Below are positions 8,823 through 18,400 of a stretch of DNA of 64,000 bases, piece after piece (within the stretch, counting starts at the first letter, position 1; every line of letters begins with the position of its first letter). Source of the DNA: Microbacterium invictum (GTDB taxonomy: Bacteria; Actinomycetota; Actinomycetes; Actinomycetales; Microbacteriaceae). The stretch is from the NCBI RefSeq assembly GCF_034421375.1, contig NZ_CP139779.1, positions 558,001 through 622,000 of the forward strand. The letters are read 5' to 3'. The position numbers and the translations under genes are program-made. The notes under the pieces are model-generated. The model was not told the origin of the DNA, did not search any database, and saw nothing but the letters and a program-made list of their open reading frames with translations.

Positions 8823-9283
8823 GCGAGACGGGAATGCCGGCATCCGAATACATCTCATCGATCCGGTCGCGGATCGGGAACGACCTGCTCCTCCTGCCCG
8901 GCGTCACCGCCGTCATCCGAGATGACGATCGGATGCTGCTGGCCCGGCACGCCCACTCGGGAACGTGGAGCCTCGTCGGCGGGGCCGTCGAACCCGGCGA
9001 GGAACCTCTCGAGGCCGTCATGAGAGAGGTGCGCGAAGAGCTCGATGCCGAGATCGATGTGACGGGCATCGTCGGCGTCTACGGCGGTGAGCCTCTGATG
9101 GTCACCTATCCGAACGGCGACCGCGTCGGCTACGTCACGACCGCGTACGAGTGCGTGCTGCGGACGCCGCCCACGCCGGACGGCGTCGAGCTGGTCGAGA
9201 TCGGATGGTTCGCGCGACGCGACATCGCTTCGCTCGACCGTCGTGGCTGGATAGACCGGGTGATCGCCGACGTCAGGGGTTGA
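8819..9283 (+). CDS. Nudix hydrolase
   Basis: 154-residue hydrolase of nucleoside diphosphates linked to another group; cytoplasmic. The Nudix box lies at about residues 54-77 (GGAVEPGEEPLEAVMREVRE then ELDAEI). The metal-binding REVREE is intact, while the usual Gly after it is Asp. The protein opens with an unusual 35-residue segment before the fold (ASEYISSIRSRIGNDLLLLP), which resembles Nudix proteins that take part in nucleotide-sugar or NAD clean-up; the substrate cannot be deduced. GTG 8819 overlaps the preceding gene. Its 3' end overlaps the convergent small membrane protein by 11 bp. Confidence 0.9.
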   Translation: MSETGMPASEYISSIRSRIGNDLLLLPGVTAVIRDDDRMLLARHAHSGTWSLVGGAVEPGEEPLEAVMREVREELDAEIDVTGIVGVYGGEPLMVTYPNGDRVGYVTTAYECVLRTPPTPDGVELVEIGWFARRDIASLDRRGWIDRVIADVRG

Positions 9284-9653
9284 GCAGGTCGGTCTCGGCG
9301 ATCAGGTCAAGGCGAGTGAGAAGAAGATGGCCCGAGCTCTCGATGACGCCGAAGGCGTGCGCGGTCACGAGCATCGCGATGAGCGAGACCGCGAGGATCG
9401 CCGGCAGGGCGTAACGACGTCGGATGGTCAGTGCGACGACGAGGACCGCCGTGAGGATTGCGATGGTCTGCCCCGCGACGGTCGCGGCGTGCATGCGGAA
9501 CGCCGAGTCGACGGTCAATGCCCCGTACCCGTTGAAGATCGCCGAGACCGCGAACGGGATGACGAGCACGCCCACAACGAACACGATGCCTCGGCTGACA
9601 GGGCGCCGCGGCGGCGCCATGGCGGCCGGCTCGACCGTCGACTGCTGCGTCAT
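9273..9653 (-). CDS. small membrane protein (three or four spans)
   Basis: 126 residues: a proline-rich cytoplasmic start (MAPPRRPVSRG), then hydrophobic segments at about 22-45, 55-80 and 84-110. The family is not recognised. Segments such as GIVFVVGVLVIPFAVSAIFN and HAATVAGQTIAILTAVLVV suggest a compact helical bundle. It is convergent with, and overlaps, the Nudix gene by 11 bp. It is a single-gene unit with unknown function; base composition matches its neighbours. Confidence 0.72.
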   Translation of the reverse strand: MTQQSTVEPAAMAPPRRPVSRGIVFVVGVLVIPFAVSAIFNGYGALTVDSAFRMHAATVAGQTIAILTAVLVVALTIRRRYALPAILAVSLIAMLVTAHAFGVIESSGHLLLTRLDLIAETDLLNP

Positions 9654-9747
9654 GGTGCGACCCTAGCCGCCGGACCTCTGCGAGGCCAGGGTTCGGAACC
9701 CGGCGGTGGACGGCGAGCCTGTCGCCCGACGGATCGTGCGCGCCGCC

Positions 9748-9834
9748 GTCCCCAACTCCTCTCCGCCGCGCGGATCGCTCGCCCGAAGCGGGCTTCTCGG
9801 CGGTCGAAGGCGGAATCTGAGGAGCTATGCCGAC
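9748..9834. repeat. 86-bp palindromic element, degenerate copy
   Basis: Begins GTCCCCAACTCCT like the two good copies and is 87 bp long, but its right arm (CTGAGGAGCTATGCCGAC) has drifted. It lies 6 bp before an intact copy in the 377-bp gap 9654-10030. Apart from these two elements and a -10 hexamer, nothing recognisable is in that gap. Confidence 0.5.
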
Positions 9835-9840
9835 GCCGTC

Positions 9841-9926
9841 GTCCCTAACTCCTGCAGATCCAGCGCGAAACCAGGAGACTCGGGGCTGCGGCGCCCAACG
9901 AGGCGCGAGTTGCAGGAGCTCGGGAC
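9841..9926. repeat. 86-bp palindromic intergenic element, copy 1
   Basis: Exactly 86 bp. The left end GTCCCTAACTCCTGCAG pairs with the right end TGCAGGAGCTCGGGAC; the middle is free to vary. The same ends and length recur at 43809-43894, where the next bases ATC(G/C)AGCG are also shared. No open reading frame or transposase is present, so it is a miniature, non-autonomous element or a structured RNA. Confidence 0.8.
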
Positions 9927-10018
9927 GTCGCCCGCCGCCCACGGAGGCGGCTCAGCCCCGTGGTGGGGTCGATTGCGGCGTCGCGCCAGCCCATTACGGG
10001 GGTGTCATCGACGCTTGG

Positions 10019-10024
10019 TAGCGT
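10019..10024 (+). promoter_or_regulatory. -10 hexamer TAGCGT, leaderless promoter
   Basis: TAGCGT, 6 nt, then ATG 10031; no ribosome site. It sets the start of the DUF2332 gene. Confidence 0.55.
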
Positions 10025-10030
10025 TCCCGC

Positions 10031-11029
10031 ATGCGCGACTCCGACCTCGACCGCATCGCCGTCGGCTACCGACGGTTCGCCGACCTCGAAGCCAGCGGCA
10101 CCTCGCCGATCTACGAGGACTGGGCGCGCGCGATCGCGGATGACCCCGAGATCCTCGCGCTCCTCGCCGAACTGCCGCGGCGCAAGCAGCAGCCGCACCT
10201 GATCTTCGCCTGCGCGCGCCTGCTCGGCGCGCCCGTCGGGCCGTTCCCGCCGCTCCGAGAATGGATGCTCGCCCACTGGCCGGAGCTCCGCGCGGAGGCG
10301 CTCGTGCGCGCGACGCAGACGAACGAGGCGGGGCGGTGCGCGGTGCTTCTGCCCGTGCTCTCGCGGTTGCTCGGTCCGCTCGCCCTCATCGAGGCCGGCG
10401 CGTCGGCGGGGCTCACCCTCTACCCCGATCGCTACAGCTACCGCTATGACGTCGGCGGCGACGTGCGCGCGCTCGACCCGGCTGACGGCCCGAGCAGTGC
10501 CATCCTCGAATGCACGATCGACGAGCCGAGCGTTCCCGAGAGGCTCCCCGATGTCGTCTGGCGGGCGGGAATCGACCTCAACCCGCTCGATATCACCGAC
10601 CCCGCCGCCCTCACCTGGCTCGAGACGCTCATCTGGCCCGAGCACGATCATCGTCGTCGGCGCCTGGACGCCGCAGCGGCGATCGCCGCGGCCGACCCGC
10701 CGCACCTCGAGCAGGGCGACATCCTCGAGCGTGTTCCCGATCTCGTTGCCCGCGCGCCGCGCGACGCGCGCGTGGTCGTCTATCACAGCTCGGTCGTCAT
10801 GTACCTCGATGCCGAGCGCCGTGCCGCCTTCGCCGACCTCATGCGCAGCCTCGACGACGTCACCTGGGTGAGCAACGAGGGGTCGGACGTCTTCGCCGAG
10901 ATCACCACGAAGGCGGGGGTGGATGCCGGTGGGCGCAACATCCTCGCGGTGAACGGCGAACCGCTCGCCCTCGCGGGCACGCACGGGCAGAGCTACGAGG
11001 CGATCCTCGGCGCGGCGCTCAGGGTCTGA
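10031..11029 (+). CDS. DUF2332 domain-containing protein
   Basis: 332-residue cytoplasmic protein of the actinobacterial DUF2332 family. Typical landmarks are the N-terminal helix pair, the QTNEAGRCAVLLPVLSRL segment, the glycine-rich turn IEAGASAGLTLYPDRYSY, the RAGIDLNPLDITDP stretch and the late VVYHSSVVMYL strand. The order 'EAGASAGL ... G.DLNPLD ... YHS' resembles a degenerate Rossmann-type methyltransferase layout, but no activity is established. Start fixed by a -10 hexamer 6 nt upstream. It is a single gene, possibly cut off from the preceding genes by the palindromic elements. Confidence 0.88.
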   Translation: MRDSDLDRIAVGYRRFADLEASGTSPIYEDWARAIADDPEILALLAELPRRKQQPHLIFACARLLGAPVGPFPPLREWMLAHWPELRAEALVRATQTNEAGRCAVLLPVLSRLLGPLALIEAGASAGLTLYPDRYSYRYDVGGDVRALDPADGPSSAILECTIDEPSVPERLPDVVWRAGIDLNPLDITDPAALTWLETLIWPEHDHRRRRLDAAAAIAAADPPHLEQGDILERVPDLVARAPRDARVVVYHSSVVMYLDAERRAAFADLMRSLDDVTWVSNEGSDVFAEITTKAGVDAGGRNILAVNGEPLALAGTHGQSYEAILGAALRV

Positions 11030-11130
11030 ACCTCGCACCTGCGGAGATTCGCGCTCACGCGGACCATCCGGGCACAATCCATCCGCGGGAAGGCGGAAAA
11101 TCCGCGCGGGCGCGGCGGCCGTGGCGCGGC

Positions 11131-11349
11131 TCAGTCCCGCAGGTAGACCGTGGTGGGGTCGATCTCGGCCAGGAACGCCGCGATGTGATCGCGCGCCTCG
11201 TCCTCGGAGAGCGCAGCGCCGTCGGTTCGGCCGATGGCGAAGCCGTACCCGGGGTTGGGGCCACTGAGCCACGCGAACTGATTTGCGCCGTCGCGCAGGC
11301 TCCACTCGAAGGTTTCGCCTCGGACGATCAGACCACGGCCCTCACGCAC
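11131..11349 (-). CDS. small conserved protein, function unknown
   Basis: 72 residues, soluble, with a likely beta-rich start (GRGLIVRGETFEWSLRDGA), a central PNPGYGFAIGRTDG turn and a C-terminal helix (SEDEARDHIAAFLAEIDP). I recall similar short proteins in Microbacteriaceae, but no function is known to me. Its ATG lies inside the 3' end of the Pr6Pr gene (8-bp overlap), so it is translated from the same transcript. Low complexity is absent and codon third positions are G/C-rich, which supports a real gene. Confidence 0.7.
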   Translation of the reverse strand: MREGRGLIVRGETFEWSLRDGANQFAWLSGPNPGYGFAIGRTDGAALSEDEARDHIAAFLAEIDPTTVYLRD

Positions 11350-12046
11350 GACGCTCCGGCGTCCGTCCGCGCACCAGCGACGGCAGGCGGTGATCGATCA
11401 GGGTGAGGATGATCGCCAGCACGATGCCGATCGCCAGCACCACGAGAGAGTTCACGATCGACGCCGTGAGCCCGATCTCGCTGACGTCGAGGAACGGGTA
11501 GGGATACCACCCGGTGACCGCGCCGTGGACGAACGTGTAGACCAGCCACAGCACCGGCCAGATGAAGGCGAGAAGCGTCGTCCGCCATGCGATCCGGGGA
11601 CGCGGGCCGAAGATCAGCCACCCGATGAGGGTCGCCCAGGGCGCGATGTAGTGGAACCCGATCGTTGCAACGAGGGCCCACCCCTGCGGGTCGACGAGCC
11701 GTGCGAGCACGGTCTCGTAGACGAGACCCGTGATGATGATGCCAAGGAGCGCGTCCATCCGGAGAACCTGCCAGACCCTGCCGTCGCGATGGACGCTCAG
11801 AGCAAGGGCGATCGAGGTCCCGAGGACGAACAGGTTGCTCTGGATCGTGAAGAAGCTGAACAGCCTCACCAGGCGCGTGCCGATGGGCCCCGTCGCATTC
11901 GACCCCGAATTCGCGTCCTGACCCCCGGTGAAGATCAACACGATCTGGATGACCAGGGCGATCGCGACGATCACCGCGATCGTTCCGTACCAGGCTCGGG
12001 CGACCCGCACCCCGGTGCTCTGCTTCTGCTCGACGGTCACGGCCAC
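11342..12046 (-). CDS. Pr6Pr family membrane protein
   Basis: 234 residues with six predicted membrane spans, matching the Pr6Pr (six-helix, FAR-17a/AIG1-like) family. Diagnostic pieces are the TIQSNLFVLGTSIAL segment between spans 1 and 2, HYIAPWATLIGWLIFGPR, and WLVYTFVHGAVTGWYPYPFLDV before the last span. Some members of the wider superfamily are lipid hydrolases, but bacterial Pr6Pr members are uncharacterised. It is first gene of a two-gene minus-strand unit with the 72-residue protein. Confidence 0.85.
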   Translation of the reverse strand: MAVTVEQKQSTGVRVARAWYGTIAVIVAIALVIQIVLIFTGGQDANSGSNATGPIGTRLVRLFSFFTIQSNLFVLGTSIALALSVHRDGRVWQVLRMDALLGIIITGLVYETVLARLVDPQGWALVATIGFHYIAPWATLIGWLIFGPRPRIAWRTTLLAFIWPVLWLVYTFVHGAVTGWYPYPFLDVSEIGLTASIVNSLVVLAIGIVLAIILTLIDHRLPSLVRGRTPERRA

Positions 12047-12159
12047 GACCTCCCCATTTCCGAGGCCATCCCCAGACCCCGGGCCAGCGTATCGGCGCGG
12101 GCGCGGGCGAGGTGGGAGGTGGGGACGCGTTGTGGCGCAGCGGCTGGGTGCGGGTGTGT

Positions 12160-12192
12160 CGTTTCGTCTCGCTGCGCTCGCTCAACGACCGG
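12160..12192 (-). repeat. 33-bp intergenic repeat (REP-like), inverted copy
   Basis: CGTTTCGTCTCGCTGCGCTC followed by GCTCAACGACCGG. It is the exact reverse complement of the type of unit found in frame inside the cytochrome b-type gene near 29531-30064. It belongs with 12206-12238; the two lie 46 bp apart in the 376-bp gap 12047-12422, upstream of the amylase promoter. Confidence 0.85.
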
Positions 12193-12205
12193 TGGGTCCG
12201 AAGTG

Positions 12206-12238
12206 CGTTTCGTCTCGCTGCGCTCGCTCAACGGCCGG
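12206..12238 (-). repeat. 33-bp intergenic repeat (REP-like), second copy
   Basis: Same unit as 12160-12192 with one change (GGCCGG for GACCGG at its end). The pair is in direct orientation, 13 bp between units. Confidence 0.85.
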
Positions 12239-12257
12239 GGCGCGGAACTACACCCGC

Positions 12258-12271
12258 TGTAAGCGATTGCG
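12258..12271 (+). promoter_or_regulatory. LacI-family operator, distal site
   Basis: TGTAAGCGATTGCG, a near match to the proximal site TGTAAGCGCTTGCA 76 bp downstream. Two such sites upstream of a starch-degrading enzyme suggest looping repression by a MalR/CcpA-like regulator that is not encoded in this window. Confidence 0.55.
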
Positions 12272-12333
12272 GGGATGCGGCAACAAACACCGGCCCGCAC
12301 ACGAAGACCCGCAACGTTAAGGCTTTCTCATGA

Positions 12334-12347
12334 TGTAAGCGCTTGCA
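12334..12347 (+). promoter_or_regulatory. LacI-family operator overlapping the amylase-pullulanase -35
   Basis: TGTAAGCGCTTGCA has the AAGCGCTT core typical of LacI/GalR-family operators. Its right half overlaps a -35 element TTGCAA (12343-12348), which is 18 bp from a -10 TACCGT (12367-12372). A bound repressor would therefore exclude RNA polymerase. The predicted transcript begins near 12379 and carries AGGAG shortly before the GTG at 12423. Confidence 0.65.
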
Positions 12348-12422
12348 AACAGAACGCTTTCCCAGGTACCGTCGCCGGGAGTCCCATCCGCACGTCGCCG
12401 TGCCACCCCCCTCAGGAGCCCC

Positions 12423-15400
12423 GTGTCGAAGTCGACCTCCTCCCGTGTCCGCCGCGTTCTGGCCGCCGTCACCGGCGCCGCGCTCGTCCTCACCGGGAGT
12501 GTCGCCCTGACCCCCGCCGCGACCGCCGCGACTCCGCCTGACGACGCGCGCACCGTCGCCCTCGTCGGCTCGCTGCAGTCCGAGCTCGGGTGCTCCGATG
12601 ACTGGCAGCCCGACTGCGCCGCCACTGAACTGGCCCTCACCGACACCGAGGGCGTGTACTCGGCGGAGTTCGAGGTGCCCGCCGGCAGCTACGAGTACAA
12701 GGTCGCCCTCAACGACGCGTGGGACGAGGCGTACGGTCTCGACGGCGGCGCCGACAACATCCCTCTCACCATCGCCGGCCCCACGACCCTGCGCTTCACC
12801 TTCGACGACACGATCGACCGGGTGGGCCTCGAAGCACTCAGCCTCCGCGACGGATACGACGATGCGGATGACGCTCTCATCGCGTCGCCGGTGCGTCAGC
12901 CGGGCAGCGACGAGCAGTTCTACTTCGTCATGACCGACCGGTTCGCCAACGGCGATCCCTCGAACGACACCGGAGGCTTCGACGGCGACCGCCTCGCGAC
13001 CGGTTTCGACCCGACCGACAAGGGCTTCTTCCACGGCGGCGACATCGCGGGCCTCCGCTCGAACCTCGACTACATCGAGGGTCTCGGCACGAGCGCCATC
13101 TGGTTGACCCCGAGCTTCGCCAACCGCCCGGTGCAGGGCGAGGGCGAGAACGCCAGTGCCGGGTACCACGGCTACTGGGTCACCGACTTCACCCGCATCG
13201 ACCCACACCTGGGTACCAACGAAGAGCTCGAGGCCCTCATCGCCGAGGCCCACGACCGAGGCATCAAGGTCTACTTCGACATCATCACCAACCACACCGC
13301 CGATGTGATCTCGTACGAGGAGGGCCAGTACTCCTACGTCGACCAGGCGACCTCGCCCTACCTCGACGCAGCGGGCAACGCCTTCGACCCGGCCGATTTC
13401 GCGGGCGGCGACACCTTCCCCGAGCTCGACCCCGCGACATCCTTCCCCTACACCCCGGTCATCGCCGAGGCGGATCAGACCGCCAAGACGCCGGCGTGGC
13501 TGAACGACCCGACGCTTTACCACAACCGCGGCGACTCGACCTGGTCGGGCGAGTCGGTCACCTACGGCGACTTCTCGGGGCTCGACGACCTCATGACCGA
13601 GCACCCCACGGTCGTCAACGGCTTCGTGCAGGTGTACCAGGACTGGATCGACCTCGGCATCGACGGCTTCCGCATCGACACCGCCAAGCACGTGAACTTC
13701 GAGTTCTGGGAGACCTGGTCCGAAGAGGTTCTCGACTACGCCCACGCGCAGGGCAAGCCCGACTTCTTCATGTTCGGCGAGGTCTACGACGCCGACCCGG
13801 TGAAGCTCTCGCCGTACGTCCGCGACACCGACATGAACAGCGTGCTCGACTTCGCCTTCCAGTCGTCGGCCATCAGCTTCGCCGCGGGCAACAGCGCCAA
13901 GGGGCTGCAGAGCCTGTACGCCGGCGATGACCGCTACACCACCCCCGACAGCTCGGCGACGGCGCTGCCCACCTTTCTCGGCAACCACGACATGGGCCGG
14001 GTGGGCTACTTCCTGAAGAACACGGATGACGCGCTGGCGCGCGACCTTCTCGCTCACGAGCTGATGTTCTTCGGCCGCGGCCAGCCGGTGGTCTACTACG
14101 GCGACGAGCAGGGCTTCGCCGGCGCCGACCCCGGAAACGACAAGAGCGCCCGCCAGAGCCTCTTCGCCAGCCAGGTCGCCGAGTATCAGGAGCAGACCCT
14201 CCTCACCGGCGAGACCGCGGGCTCGGTCGACCGCTTCGACACCGACGCCCCGGTCTACACCCACATCGCCGCGCTGTCGCAGCTGCGAGAGGACCACCCG
14301 GCGCTGTCGACCGGGGCGCAGATCGAGCGGTACGCCGACAACGGCGCGGGCGTCTACGCCTTCTCGCGCGTCGACCGCGATGAGAAGACCGAGTACCTCG
14401 TGGCGCTCAACAACACCACGGCCGACAAGACGATCGAGGTGACGACCCTGACCGCGGATGCCTCGTTCGCGCCGATCTACGGTACCGACCAGGGCCTCAC
14501 GACCGATGCCGCCTCGGCGACCTCGGTCACCGTCCCCGCCCTCTCGGCGGTGGTCTATCGCGCCGACACGACCGTCACCGCCCCCGAGGCGGCCCAGGAT
14601 ATCTCGGTGTCGGCCCCCGCACCGGGCGCGGCGCTGTCGGGTCAGATGGCGATCGGAGCGGATGTCGCCGATGCGACCTGGCAGGAGACGAGCTTCGCCT
14701 GGCGGGTCGTCGGATCCGACGAGTGGACCTCGCTCGGCACGGCCGAAGACACCGATCCTCGCGTCTTCCACGACATCCGCGGCCTCGATGCGGGCACGCT
14801 GGTCGAGTACCGCGCGGTCAGCGTCGACGCGGCGGGCCAGCGTTCGGCGGCGTCGACCTACGCCTCCGTCGGCAACGCCGTGACGCTCGAGGCGCCCGAG
14901 GTTCCCGAGTCGCCGATCGACATGGTGACCGTGCCCGGAAGCCTCAACTCCGAAATGGGCTGTGCGGGCGACTGGGCCCCCGGCTGCGAGGCGGCGAAGC
15001 TCACCCTCGGTGCCGACGGCATCTGGAAGGGCACCTTCGACCTTCCGGCAGGGGACTACGAGTACAAGGTCGCCCTCAACGGATCGTGGGACGTCAACTA
15101 CGGCGCGAACGGCGTGCTCGACGGGACGAACATCGCCATCACCCACGCCGGTGGTCCGATCACGTTCTACTTCAACCCGCGGTCGAACATCGTGCAGTCC
15201 ACCGCCGAGGGTCCGATCGTGACGGTCCCCGGGTCGATGCAGGACGAGCTCGGGTGCGCCGGCGACTGGGCGCCGGACTGCCTCGCCACCCTCATGGCCG
15301 ACGGCGACGGTGACGGCGTCTACGAGTTCACGACCGATCAGATCCCCGCCGGCGCCTACGAGGCGAAGGTCGCGCACGGCCTGAGCTGGGACGAGAACTA

Positions 15401-18400
15401 CGGGGTCGGGGGAGCGCCGGGCGGCGGCAACTACAGCTTCAGCGCCGCGGACGGTGAGCTCATCGTCTTCCGCTACACCCTCGACACCCACCTGCTCGAA
15501 ATCGAGGTGACGAACCCGCCGCTCGCGGGCACCGGTGAGCTCCGTGCGCACTGGATCGACGAGAACACCCTCGCCTGGCCGCGTGACCTCGGCGCGGACG
15601 CCGCCGACGCGACCTGGCAGCTGCACGCCTCGCCCGCGGCATCCCTCGCTCTCGAAGACGATGAGATCGTCGGCGGCGACGCGTTCGATCTGACCGTGAT
15701 CGACGGTGGACTGACCGAGGATCAGCAGGCGCGGTTCCCGGCGCTTGCCGGCTTCGTCGCGCTCGGACTCTCGGATGCCGACGCCGCGGCGCTGCTCCAG
15801 GGGCAGCTGATGGTGTCGCAGCGGGGTGCCGACGGCGCAGTTGCCGCGTTCACGGGTGTGCAGATCCCCGGTGTGCTCGACGACCTGTACGCCGGCGCGG
15901 TCGCCGACGTCGACCTCGGCGTGACCTTCGACGGCGACGTGCCGACCTTCCGCCTCTGGGCGCCGACGGCGCAGTCCGCGACGCTTCTGACCTGGGACGC
16001 CGAGGGCGACCCGGCCGACGCCGAGCGTCACGAGGCCGAGTGGGACGCGGCATCCGGGGTCTGGACCGTTGAAGACGGCAGCGCCCTCGCCGGAGACGAG
16101 TACCTCTGGGAGGTCGTCGTCTACGCGCCCTCGACCGGCGCGATCGAGACCAACCAGGTCACCGACCCGTACTCGGTCGCGCTGACCCTCAACTCGACGG
16201 CGTCCGTCGCCGTGGACCTCGCCGCCGACGACTGGCGCCCCGAGGCGTGGGACGAGACCCCGGCGCCGATCGTCGACCGCCCGGTCGACCGCGCGATCTA
16301 CGAGCTGCACGTCCGCGACTTCTCCATCGGCGACACCTCGGTCCCAGAGGAGGAGCGCGGCACCTACCGCGCCTTCACCCGTGACAGCGCGGGCACCGCG
16401 CAGCTGCGCGAACTCGCCGACGCCGGCATCAACACCGTGCACCTGCTGCCGACCTTCGACATCGCCACGATCGAGGAGGACCGTTCCCTGCAGGCGCAGC
16501 CCGACTGCGACCTGGCCTCGTACGGCCCCGCCGACACCGCTCAGCAGGCCTGCATCGAGGCGATCGCCGACGCCGACGGATTCAACTGGGGCTACGACCC
16601 GTACCACTTCTCCACGCCCGAGGGCTCGTACGCCGTCGATGCCGAGGGTGGCGCGCGCGTGCACGAGTTCCGCGAGATGGTCGGAGCGTTGCACGGCATG
16701 GGGCTGCAGGTCGTCCTCGACCAGGTGTTCAACCACACCGCCCAGTCGGGGCAGGGCGAGAAGTCGGTGCTCGACAAGGTCGTGCCGGGTTACTACCACC
16801 GCCTGAATCTCGCCGGGGGAGTGGAGACCTCCACCTGCTGCCAGAACGTCGCGACCGAGCACGAGCTCGCCGAGAAGCTCATGGTCGACTCGGTGGTGCT
16901 GTGGGCCAAGGAGTACAAGGTCGACGGATTCCGCTTCGACCTCATGGGCCACCACTCCAAGGCCAACATGCTCGCGGTCCGCGCCGCGCTCGACGAGCTC
17001 ACCCTCGAGGAGGACGGCGTCGACGGCTCGGCGATCTACCTCTACGGCGAGGGCTGGAACTTCGGCGAGGTCGCGAACAACGCGCTGTTCGAGCAGGCCA
17101 CGCAGGGTCAGCTCGGCGGCACGGGCATCGGCACCTTCAGCGACCGGCTGCGCGACGCCGTCCACGGCGGGAGCCCGGTCGCCGGCGAGACCGTGCAGCA
17201 GCAGGGCTTCGGCACCGGGCTCGGCACCGACCCCAATGGCGTGCCCATCAACGGCTCGCCGGAGGAGGCGCTCGCCGACCTCGGGCTGCAGACCGACCTG
17301 GTGAAGCTGGGCCTCGCCGGCAACCTCCGCGACTTCACGCTCACCGATCACACCGGCGCCGTGAAGGCCGGTGACGAGCTCGACTACCGTGGGTCGCCCG
17401 CCGGCTACGCCGAGCAGCCCGACGAGATCATCACCTACGTCGACGCGCACGACAATGAGACGCTGTACGACCTGTCGGTGCTGAAGCTTCCGGCCGACAC
17501 CGCCATGGCCGACCGCGTGCGCATGAACACGCTGTCGCTGGCGACCACCGCGTTCGCGCAGACGCCGTCGTTCTGGCACGCGGGTACCGAGCTGCTGCGC
17601 TCGAAGTCGCTCGATCGCAACAGCTACAACTCCGGCGACTGGTTCAACCGCATCGACTGGACAGGGCAGGAGTCGACCTTCGGCTCGGGTCTCCCGCGCG
17701 CGGCAGACAACGAGGACAAGTGGGCGATCATGACCCCGCTGCTTTCGGACCCGGCGCTCAAGCCCGGTGCAGCGGACATCGCCGCGGCCGAGGCATCCGC
17801 TCTGGATCTGCTGCGGACGCGCGAAGATGTCGACCTGCTGCGCCTCGGGTCGGCCGGCCTGATCCAGGAGAAGGTCTCGTTCCCCGGCAGCGGGCCCGAA
17901 GCCCCCGCGGGGCTGCTGGTGATGCTCATCGACGACCTCTTGGGTGAGGACGTCGACCCCGAGCTGAGCGGTGCGCTGGTGGTCTTCAACGTCTCTCCCG
18001 AGGCGGTCTCGCAGACGCTCCCCGAGCTCGAGGGGCGTGAGTTCGCCCTGGCGCCGACGCTCGCGGACGGCACCGACGAGGTCGTCAAGGGGACGATCTG
18101 GGATGCTGCAACCGCGGCCCTGTCGGTGCCGGCGCGCTCGGTGGCGGTGCTGGTCGAGGGCCAGGCCGACGGTGGATCCGGCGAGGAGCCGGGCCCGGGT
18201 GACGGGTCGGGCGAGGGTCCCGGCGCGCAGCCGGGTGCAGGATCCGGCGGCGGATCGGATGACGGCGGCGCGGCGACCGGCGGCGAGTCGGCCACCCCGG
18301 GTGTGCTGGGGGTGACCGGTTCGGAGCTGCCGTTCGGCCTCGCGATCGCCGCGGTGCTTCTTCTCCTCGGCGGTGCACTGATGGTCGTCCTCCGTCGACG

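Noticed and set aside
9654..10030. Insertion sequence remnants
   Set aside because: Inverted repeats are present but no transposase fragment, and no obvious target duplication; classed as miniature or palindromic elements.
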